Shown here: one piece after another, positions 54,601 to 61,290 of the stretch | Numbering within the stretch: the first letter of the stretch is position 1 | Layout of the letters: every line of letters begins with the position of its first letter | Assembly: GCA_043775015.1 (NCBI GenBank) | Contig: JAYVSV010000047.1 | Location: 87,367 to 151,366 of the forward strand | Origin: CANJXF01 sp043775015 | GTDB lineage: Bacteria > Verrucomicrobiota > Verrucomicrobiia > Limisphaerales > CANJXF01 | Direction of reading: 5' to 3' | DNA: 64,000 nt | Program-made: the position numbers and the translations under genes | Notes under the pieces: generated by a model | Seen by the model: the letters and a program-made list of their open reading frames with translations, nothing else | Told to the model about the DNA's origin: nothing | The model's database searches: none

Positions 54601-57118
54601 CATAGGTAATGGTAAAAGAGCCGCAAGCATCCGAGGCCGTGGCCGCTCCAGTGACGTTCGTCGCAGTGGCGGCGGGATATTCCAGCCTCATGTTTGTCGG
54701 GCAGTTGATAGTCGGTGCCGTCGTATCTCGAATGATGATCGTCTGTGTGCAACCAGAACTGTTACCGCAAAGGTCGGTAGCGGTCCAGCGACGCGCTATG
54801 GTTTGGCTGTTGCCGCAGCCATTTGTCACAGAGTCAACAAAAGTGACGGAAACCGATCCGGCGGCGTCCGTGGCGGTGGCGACGCCGGTGGCATTTGTCG
54901 TCGTAATAGCCGGACATTCCAGTGTGAAATTTGTAGGACAGATGATGACCGGCGCCGTCGTGTCCCGCACGGTGATAGTCTGGGTGCAGCTTGAACTGTT
55001 GTTGCACTGATCTGTTGCGCTCCACCGACGCGAAATCGTGTAAGTGTTACCACAGTTGGTGGTCGTGGTATCCGCATAGCTGATGGTGAGCGAGGTTCCC
55101 GCGTCTGAAGCTGTGGCCGTACCCGTAATGTTGGTTGTCGTGACTGCAGGAGCTTCCAGCGTCATGTTCGGCGGGCAGGTGATAACAGGTGCCGTCGTGT
55201 CCCGCACGGTGATGGTCTGGGTGCAGCTTGAATGGTTGTTGCATTGATCGTTTGCTGTCCACGTGCGCGAGATGACCAGGGTATTCCCACAGTTTGTCGT
55301 GATCAGGTCGCTGAACGTGACGATGGTTGAGCTACAAGCATCCGTGGCTGTAGCCACGCCGGTGTTGGCTGGGCTGGGATCGGCGGGAAATTCCAACGTG
55401 CGATTGGCCGGGCAGTTAATCACCGGCGGGGCGAGGTCTTGCACGGTGATGGACTGGACGCAACTTGCGGAATTACCGCATTCGTCGGTCGCCGTCCATG
55501 TGCGCGCAATGACTTTGGTCGGGCCACAGCCATTTGTTTCCAAATCACTGTAAGTGACGATGGCGCGGCTGCAACTGTCCGTAGCCGTGGCCACGCCGGT
55601 TACATTTGTAGTTGTAATGGCTGGACAATGTAGGAGCAGGTCTGGCGGGCAGGCGAGCACGGGTGCTCCGGTGTCCACCACTGCCACATCCGCAGAACAG
55701 GAAGCCGTGCAGACGTTGGTTCGCATGGCCAGCGCGAGCGTGTAGTTTGCGCCGCAAACCAGCCCAGCGACAACCTTGACCGTTGATTGATTTGTTGGGC
55801 CAGAAATCGAGCCATTCCCGGTTACGGTCCATGAATAGGTGTTCATTCCCACCGGTGCGCTGAACGTATTGGTGGTGCGCGGACAGGCGTTCGTTACACC
55901 AATGATTGCACAGGCGGGCGGGGATTGCACAGTAAGGATGACATCGTCTGTTTTCACGCAACCGTTGATCTGAGTAACCGTGAGACGCAACGTGGCACTG
56001 GCTGTGGATACGCGCGCAGTCGTTACGAGGAAACTTGGATCATCAAGGATCGCGTTCCCGCTGACGACGCTCCAACTGATGCTGCCGACGGCTTGCAGGC
56101 CGCTGGACGCCACGCCTTGGAGGGCGAATGCAGTTTCTGTTCCTTCGTTGCAACGAACCTGGTCCGGACCGGCGTTTGCGCCTGGGCCGATGTTCAGGCT
56201 AAATTGTATCGGGTTGATGAAATCCTCAATGGAAGCGCTGCTGGAAGAGGATGCTTTGGTCTTGACCATGATTGTCTTGAAACCGACGGAGATGCACGAA
56301 TCAAAGTTGCCGAGCAAGGCGGTGAGGTCAACGGCTGCTTCGGCAAACGCGTTCGGCGCGTAGCTCATCTGACCGAAGGCGCTATAAGGAGTGGGGATGG
56401 TGTTGCTGTTCATCGCAACGAATACGCGGCCAACTGGCAAATTCGCTGTGACGTTGGAATAGGCAAAACCGCTGCCGCTGGACTGCCAGCGCCACGCCAA
56501 AAAGTCCGCTACCTTGCCGCCACCAGTGAAGCCAACGCTTAACAGAATGTCATTTGTGGAGCGTCCGCCATTCGGGCCACTGGAGTTGAACGTTCCGCTC
56601 CCATTCAGCGTGAGAGGGCTTTGGAGGAATTCGAAATCAATATAGGAATCGCCGGCAGTGCTCAGGCGATCTGCAGCGATCACTGCCCAAACATGATCAT
56701 TGGTGTCAGAGCTGATGTGGAGTAAAACGTTGTTGATGTCGGTCTTGGAAGAAGGTTTTCCCGAGGTCCAGCCCCACGTGTTTGGATTGTCCACCCACTT
56801 GGCGCCGCCGTTGAAAATATTGTCTGCGGTGTCATTGTAGGCATCCACGAAATGAAACGTGCGAATCGGATTGAGCGGCACGCCAACTGAATCCAGCACG
56901 CTAAGACCGCCACCGGGTGCGCCATTCGTGTTTGGCACCCAATCGCCGACGTTCAACAGTGGTGTATTGGCGACCAGGTCACCATCAATATGGAAGCCGC
57001 CGAAGGGAGGCTCGATAGGTGCCGTCCCGCCTGGTGGAGGTGTGGCACCAGCGGGACTGGCCGTCAGAATGATGCCGAGAGTCGCCAGAATAAATGTACG
57101 GTTCCAATTTGTTTGCAT
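51653..57118 (-). CDS. Secreted HYR-repeat protein (1821 aa) with nested domain insert
   Basis: 1821 residues with a signal peptide (ILATLGIILTASPAGATPPP). N-terminal 300 residues are a strand-rich domain, then an Ig-like stretch (ANAGPDQVRCNEGTETAFAL). About twelve HYR-like repeats of 75-80 residues follow, each opening APVI-CP-N-TLECPA-TTTN-TG and containing ISRRWTATDQCNNSSSC and ending TITVRDTTAP. In the tenth repeat, after VVVTYIDTIVPSSYN, an unlike domain of about 215 residues ending in a Pro-rich linker (PPLPPQPPQPPTPLGR) intervenes before VSVINRTWSATDYCNNRSTC resumes the repeat. The C-terminus holds two copies of the short module (FFRLARTPP and FFRLKK). Likely an adhesive surface filament. 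Confidence 0.85.
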   Translation of the reverse strand: MQTNWNRTFILATLGIILTASPAGATPPPGGTAPIEPPFGGFHIDGDLVANTPLLNVGDWVPNTNGAPGGGLSVLDSVGVPLNPIRTFHFVDAYNDTADNIFNGGAKWVDNPNTWGWTSGKPSSKTDINNVLLHISSDTNDHVWAVIAADRLSTAGDSYIDFEFLQSPLTLNGSGTFNSSGPNGGRSTNDILLSVGFTGGGKVADFLAWRWQSSGSGFAYSNVTANLPVGRVFVAMNSNTIPTPYSAFGQMSYAPNAFAEAAVDLTALLGNFDSCISVGFKTIMVKTKASSSSSASIEDFINPIQFSLNIGPGANAGPDQVRCNEGTETAFALQGVASSGLQAVGSISWSVVSGNAILDDPSFLVTTARVSTASATLRLTVTQINGCVKTDDVILTVQSPPACAIIGVTNACPRTTNTFSAPVGMNTYSWTVTGNGSISGPTNQSTVKVVAGLVCGANYTLALAMRTNVCTASCSADVAVVDTGAPVLACPPDLLLHCPAITTTNVTGVATATDSCSRAIVTYSDLETNGCGPTKVIARTWTATDECGNSASCVQSITVQDLAPPVINCPANRTLEFPADPSPANTGVATATDACSSTIVTFSDLITTNCGNTLVISRTWTANDQCNNHSSCTQTITVRDTTAPVITCPPNMTLEAPAVTTTNITGTATASDAGTSLTISYADTTTTNCGNTYTISRRWSATDQCNNSSSCTQTITVRDTTAPVIICPTNFTLECPAITTTNATGVATATDAAGSVSVTFVDSVTNGCGNSQTIARRWTATDLCGNSSGCTQTIIIRDTTAPTINCPTNMRLEYPAATATNVTGAATASDACGSFTITYADTTTTNCGNTFTISRRWTATDQCNNSSSCTQIIMVRDTTAPVVLCPTSVTLDCPAVITTNATGVTTATDAGGPVSVTYVDSTTNGCGNTRTIMRRWTATDFCGNTSSCIQTITVRDIAPPIITCPPSIIVECGTSTLPGTTGTATALDTCNSVTVTYTDVATNLCGGTKIITRTWAAADACGNKSSCDQTITVRDITPPSLKLPTDLVIECPGDTRTNATGVATAVDGCGSVAISYSDVVSNSCGATRTILRLWSAVDQCGNTTNGLQTVRVVDTQKPIITCPTISVQCAGDVPTAYTDLAAFRTAGGTASDNCDATLTFSITSASGLAGSCPGTVIRVYRVTDDCGNFSEATQTILVKDTIAPALTCAPSMTTQCGDSLDPAITGRAIATDNCDTNVVVTYIDTIVPSSYNINWYAADPVSGSAPYLPTYLKLAPSSLPCPSGGRAADPLRNAVAYGPTSSQLDALTSLGGEPMSLGQIVPFEAVIEASGGTGPELGTIEFKASWSTHTTSNDEFGYDKNYKVYCAFVDTADSGSVDPHNNAKVESFSSVMVSTGTIDEKILGTFRVSGIDSGDRVIVEVWVVLMSTQPDHVGGTIASDLVSAQKVLTPPEAITTGGKTISIGNLNKMTALPQPQAQPPLPPQPPQPPTPLGRLVSVINRTWSATDYCNNRSTCVQQFTVRDSAPPTIVGPASVVLECPADTSTNATGVALAQDACGSVIVNYSDTISNMCGGTQVISRLWSAIDEWGNSSNVIQTITVRDTTPPAITSVTNKSISSDSALVFNTPTASDTCGVAFVNVVSTTTNLIDDSTYTVTRTWQATDACGNVSSIQSQTITVQTPAIPKLALTKTSNPGLLIRWPTNALEYRLECADSLSAKRWYPVAITPIVTNAECWVYIEPKDPCQFFRLARTPPALEALKLSSGSMHLTWPTAPSGFLLESSDTLAPGSWTAVALTPGVSNTLNHVDVPANGLKKFFRLKK

Positions 57119-57435
57119 AGTTGATAGCGCTTTCTCGAACGATTGTCGGAGTCCTTTCGTTCAAGAATCAAATCTGCCATCAGCAATTGGCTAACCAAGC
57201 AATGGAAACGATCGATTTCTCACCGGTGAGAACCATAATTAGCGTGCGATTTCCACCGGCTATGCTTCATGTTCACCGAAATTAGAAGACGCGCAAAGTC
57301 CTTTGCTTGAGGCTATTGTGCATGGAATAGAAGCTGGTGGATCAAGTGTTTTTTGCTCTGAATCGAAAAATGGTTGTCCTTCTGCAAGCATTGCTGTTTT
57401 CTGAAAACAAAGAATCTGTTTATCCGCAAAGCTGA

Positions 57436-57522
57436 ATCCCGGAGCGTGCCATTAGAAAGTATTTTGGGCGGATGCGAGTTTCCGGCGAGTTTGGCTTACT
57501 TCGAAATAGTGAGCAGACAAGT
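57436..57522 (+). pseudogene. Short integrase relic, similar to the one at 43980
   Basis: The frame reads IPERAIRKYFGRMRVSGEFG then LLRNSEQTS, aligning with IPKRAVRKHFAQIRVSGKLI near the tRNA-Arg. Base identity is moderate, with GTTTCCGGC exact. Nothing else of an integrase remains. The rest of the 57119-57563 gap has no supported gene. Confidence 0.45.
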
Positions 57523-57563
57523 TGCTACATCTGGATAGGTTAAATGGTGGCGACTTCAACTGT

Positions 57564-59153
57564 TCAACGCGTTACTCCAGCCGTGGCGGATGGCGGCGGC
57601 AGTGGATCATGAAGAGACCATAAGATTCCGTTGAGCAGCAGTCGTTGAAACGCAGGCAAGGCGAAATCTTCACGGCTCCCCAGGGACGTGTAGAAAACAC
57701 GCCGACCTTGCGCGGTGTTAATCCAGGCCACTGGTTCGAAGTTGTCTTTGCCTTCAACATGTCCGCGTAGTAGTGGAACGCAGGTGTCAGTTAGATTGGT
57801 GTTGATATACAGGTGAGAGGTAACACGAAATTTTTCTGGCATCACTCCGGTAAGGATCGGGTGGGACGCATTGGATTTCACTAATTCGATAATGGTATGG
57901 GGCGATGACGTTGGTTGGTTACTGTAATGTCCGCCGTAGTGGCCGCCGAAAACATCCGAATCAAATCGGGGCCACGAGGCAAAGGTGGCACTTTTTGGCT
58001 CTGCATCAAACGCGTGGCTTGCCGTTCTGATTCCGATCACCGGCTTGCCCGAGGCAACGTGAGACCTAAGCAAATCCATCATCGCCTTGGGCGGCGTGCG
58101 ACGCCGTGCGCTCACCAGAACCAAGTCGGCCTTCGCGATCGCAGTGTAGTTCGTAAAGTTTGCATCACCTTCTTCTGGAGTGGCACAAACATAGGAGACT
58201 TGGTAGCCACGGTATTCCAGTTCCTTCCGCGCAAATTCCGGCAACGTCTCCCAAGTATTATACTCATTCTCACCGATAATGATGACGATTTGTTTCTTGA
58301 TATCGGCCTGAAAGTGGAACGGTTCACCTTCCACGAAGTCGGTGCTGGTGATGCTTGGGCACCAATATTGTTCGATATGTTCCACGACCAGTTCCGTGCC
58401 GCGGAAATGAGAGACGAAAGGCCGTTTCCGGTGGTTATACATCGAGTCGGTCAGGTCGCGCATCAGCAAGACATTCTGGCCTTGCGCCACCATCTGCCGG
58501 ATGGCAAACGGACGCCCGAGAACGCAGCGGTTGATATGAACGCCCATGACGATGACGCTGGTGATTCCATGCTGGCGCATGAGGTAGAATGCTTCGGCGG
58601 AATCGGTAATCGCGTCACCCTCGATGATTTCCAGCGAGGGATGTTGTCGCGTCCATGCTTTGAACTCCGGGCAGTCCGGGCAACTGTCGCATCCGCTATC
58701 GGAATCATCAATGGGCAGCGCTGGTTCCTTGACGCCATTGAGAGAACACCAGCCTTTGAGCGGAACTTTGGTTTCGATCTTGGGTGCCGCCTGGGCGAGT
58801 TTTCGACCGGGATGATCTTTGTAAAAAATCATTGTATCGCTTGGGCAATGGATAATTAACATGCCAAGGCGGCGTGCGGCCTTGAGCACTTCATTCATGC
58901 GTGGTGCCATTTCGCCGACGCGTTGAGTCGCGTCTGGACAATGGTGTTGATCCCACATGTCACAAACGACTACAGCCGTGTGCAACGTATCCCATTGCAC
59001 TTGCCCTGCGAGGATCTGTAACGTCGCTGGTTCTGAGGTGGTCATAGATCGAGAGCGGGTGTGTAACGTGATGGTTTCTTCCGCTTGCACTGGAAAGGAA
59101 CCGGTAATGATCGACAGCAGAAGTGCGAGAACCGTGTAGAGCTTTCGTTTCAT
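57564..59153 (-). CDS. Exported isochorismatase-like/ThuA-like fusion
   Basis: 529 residues with a signal peptide (KLYTVLALLLSIITGSFPVQ). The first 280 residues are a cysteine hydrolase of isochorismatase/nicotinamidase type: TAVVVCDMWDQHH (Asp), KVPLKGWCS (Lys candidate), and ITSVIVMGVHINRCVLGRP (nucleophile Cys). The second part (about 285-525) is ThuA/glutamine-amidotransferase-like: QIVIIIGENEYNTWETLPEF, ADLVLVSARRRTPP, GKPVIGIRTASHAF, DVFGGHYGGHYS and FYTSLGSREDF. ThuA-like domains recur in Verrucomicrobia/Planctomycetes beside sugar-degradation genes. The fusion with a hydrolase and the secretion signal make an envelope role likely. Confidence 0.85.
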   Translation of the reverse strand: MKRKLYTVLALLLSIITGSFPVQAEETITLHTRSRSMTTSEPATLQILAGQVQWDTLHTAVVVCDMWDQHHCPDATQRVGEMAPRMNEVLKAARRLGMLIIHCPSDTMIFYKDHPGRKLAQAAPKIETKVPLKGWCSLNGVKEPALPIDDSDSGCDSCPDCPEFKAWTRQHPSLEIIEGDAITDSAEAFYLMRQHGITSVIVMGVHINRCVLGRPFAIRQMVAQGQNVLLMRDLTDSMYNHRKRPFVSHFRGTELVVEHIEQYWCPSITSTDFVEGEPFHFQADIKKQIVIIIGENEYNTWETLPEFARKELEYRGYQVSYVCATPEEGDANFTNYTAIAKADLVLVSARRRTPPKAMMDLLRSHVASGKPVIGIRTASHAFDAEPKSATFASWPRFDSDVFGGHYGGHYSNQPTSSPHTIIELVKSNASHPILTGVMPEKFRVTSHLYINTNLTDTCVPLLRGHVEGKDNFEPVAWINTAQGRRVFYTSLGSREDFALPAFQRLLLNGILWSLHDPLPPPSATAGVTR

Positions 59154-59477
59154 GGTGTAGGATCAGAATCTCCCTTCTTGCCAAGCATGACAAGGGGTAA
59201 ATCACGGCCGATTGCGGGGCTGCGGTCACGCCGAAGCGCGGCCTAATCCCATCAAAATCCACTTAGCCGTCCATTGTGCCATCGCCTACCAAACGAATGC
59301 AGCGACACTCCTGAAAGAAGCGATGGCGACCGGAAAGAGAAAGGGCGCTGAAATAGCTCAGCGCCGGTGTTAACTCCCGTGTTTTCTAATGGCTAGCCCT
59401 CTTGCAGTGTCGGGGCGGGAACAAAAGGGGACGGCTGCGAGTTCAAAATGGGACAGGTGGATGTGGCGGTTGGAACG

Positions 59478-59546
59478 GTCCGTTGGGCGAGGGGTTGAGG
59501 AGGCCTGAGCGTAGCGAAGGCCGACGAAAGCCCTCGCCCAAGGGAC
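59478..59546. repeat. Palindromic element before an orphan C-terminal module
   Basis: Arms 59478-59493 and 59531-59546 are reverse complements at 15 of 16 bases (core TTGGGCGAGGG), and a smaller hairpin GGCCT/AGGCC lies between. It abuts the gene fragment at 59575. Confidence 0.75.
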
Positions 59547-59574
59547 AGCGGTTGGCTCCCAGCTACGACGAGTT

Positions 59575-59758
59575 TGCGTGGAACAGCGTGCCGACCCGGT
59601 TTTACGCCGTGCAGTCCAACACCAATCTGCTGAACAGCGCCGGTTGGACGGACGTGGCCACGTTCACTCTCGCGGGTGTCAGTGCGACGGCGTTTTATGA
59701 TTACACCGGCACGAATAATTTTTACCGCATCCGCGCGTATCGTCCGCTGACGCCTTGA
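59575..59758 (+). pseudogene. Orphan exoprotein C-terminal module
   Basis: The frame ending at 59758 encodes DEFAWNSVPTRFYAVQSNTN, LLNSAGWTDVATFTLAG and NNFYRIRAYRPLTP, the short C-terminal module of the window's exoproteins, but without any body: upstream in the same frame is a palindromic element (59478-59546) and low-complexity sequence. It is most likely the remaining 3' end of a lost gene. The rest of 59154-59797 shows a small hairpin (59344-59351 with 59358-59365) and no supported gene. Confidence 0.65.
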
Positions 59759-59797
59759 AACGTCGCCCCTTGAATCCACGGCGTTAGACCAAATTGA

Positions 59798-60640
59798 ATG
59801 ATCATGAAAAAAATATTTCTGCCCGCCATTGCGACGCTGCTGGTCGCGGGAAATCTTTCGGCGGTGGCCGCCACCAACGCCCTGTTCACCGGGCGCATCG
59901 AGGCCGCGCTCACTGGTGGCGGCGAAGTGCAAAAGTTGTTTTACACCGCCGGCACGAACTGTGTGCGCATCGAACCTGCTGCGGATGGCCAGCCCAATCC
60001 GGTGGATTTGGTAGATCGCGCTTCCGGCGCACTCACACTGCTCTTCCCGCACAACCGCAGTTTCGTGCGGTTGAAAAACGAAGCAACGATTCCCCTGTCG
60101 CCGAACGGTCTGCCACCAATGACACCGCCCGCCGGTGTCGGGAGCGGGACGTTCTCGGCTGCGCCCGGTGTGGGCGCACCCCCCGGAATGCCCGTGCCGC
60201 CACAGATGCCGCCGGGCGTAGGTCCGCAGCCGGGTGGCGGTGGAATCCCCGTCGCCATGCCGATGATGCCAATGGAAACCGCCAAACTAACGGCGACCAC
60301 CGACACGACCAACCTGCTTGGCTACGCTTGCACCCGCTACGAATTAAAACAGCGCGGCGAGGTGATGGAAATTTGGGCGACTGACAAGCTGATGCCGTTT
60401 CAAGCTTATCAGCAGAACCAGCCGCATCGCTTCGGGCCGCGCATGATGGAAGAGCAATGGGGCGAAATGCTGAAGTCGAAAAAACTGTTTCCGCTATTGG
60501 CCGTGTTGAAATTTGAGAACGGCCCGGAGCGGCTGCGGTTTGAAGTGCGGTCGGTGAAGCCGGAAGCAATCGCAGACAAGGACGGCAGTCTCTTTCAACC
60601 GCCGACGGATTATAACGAACTGAATCCGCTGCCGTTTTAG
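59798..60640 (+). CDS. Exported DUF4412-like protein with Pro/Gly/Met-rich linker
   Basis: 280 residues; ATG 59798 or 59804. Signal peptide KKIFLPAIATLLVAGNLSAV. The fold looks like LolA/LppX-type or DUF4412: FTGRIEAALTGGGEVQKLFY, TNCVRIEPAADGQPNPVDLV, LTLLFPHNRSFVRLKN, then after a 60-residue low-complexity Pro/Gly/Met linker (about 105-160), TAKLTATTDTTNLLGYACTR, YELKQRGEVMEIWATDKLMP and RFEVRSVKP. Such proteins may bind lipid in the periplasm; role unknown. Confidence 0.7.
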   Translation: MIMKKIFLPAIATLLVAGNLSAVAATNALFTGRIEAALTGGGEVQKLFYTAGTNCVRIEPAADGQPNPVDLVDRASGALTLLFPHNRSFVRLKNEATIPLSPNGLPPMTPPAGVGSGTFSAAPGVGAPPGMPVPPQMPPGVGPQPGGGGIPVAMPMMPMETAKLTATTDTTNLLGYACTRYELKQRGEVMEIWATDKLMPFQAYQQNQPHRFGPRMMEEQWGEMLKSKKLFPLLAVLKFENGPERLRFEVRSVKPEAIADKDGSLFQPPTDYNELNPLPF

Positions 60641-60739
60641 GCGGAGGGCGCAAATCCCGCCAACTCGGCCAATGGGTCGGCCAGCGGCGGCGTTGACGGC
60701 CAGCAACGACACCAATTCGCTCAACATCAGCAGCCCAAG

Positions 60740-61222
60740 TCAGGTCGGGCTGTAAACCTCCGCGCCCTTCTCAGCAAACTCTTTCGACTTCGCTTCCATA
60801 CCTTTCTTCAACGTCTCTTCCTCCGCGATTCCTTGTTCTGCCGCATACTTCCGCACGTCCTCCGTAATTTTCATGCTGCAGAAGTGTGGCCCGCACATGG
60901 AACAGAAGTGAGCCGTCTTCGCTCCTGCTTGCGGCAGCGTTTCATCATGGAATTCCCTGGCCGTCACCGGATCAAGCGAGAGGTTAAACTGGTCTTCCCA
61001 CCGGAACTCGAATCGGGCTTTTGAAAGCGCGTTGTCGCGGTATTGCCCGCCTGGATGGCCTTTGGCGAGGTCGGCGGCGTGCGCGGCGATTTTGTAGGCG
61101 ATGACGCCGTCTTTCACGTCCTTCTTGTTCGGCAGGCCGAGGTGTTCCTTGGGTCCCGCTGGCGCGGGATAGCAGAGCATCGCGCAGCCATACCAGCCGA
61201 TCATCGCCGCGCCGATGGCGCT
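60740..61222 (-). pseudogene. thiC: 3'-terminal fragment of thiC
   Basis: About 160 residues of clear ThiC C-terminus: SSAIGAAMIGWYGCAMLCYP, PKEHLGLPNKKDVKDGVIAY, KIAAHAADLAKGHPGGQYRD, ARFEFRWEDQFNLSLDP, and the [4Fe-4S] radical-SAM motif CSMCGPHFCSMK (CxxCx4C), then KGMEAKSKEFAEKGAEVY. ThiC makes HMP-P for thiamine. The other 400-odd residues, including the substrate-binding barrel, are missing; homology stops abruptly at the Ser-Ala-Ile of ITSAIGAA, about 61222. A two-residue insert lies at CYPAPAGPKEH. No start codon or TPP riboswitch accompanies it. Confidence 0.92.
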
Positions 61223-61290
61223 GCTCCTCTCGCAGCGAGGTCGGCAGGGCTGACGCCTGCTGGCGGGGAAAGCCTTGGGTCAGAATCCAA

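Noticed and set aside
57915..58859. 314-codon plus-strand open frame
   Set aside because: Antisense to the isochorismatase-ThuA gene and without recognisable domains.
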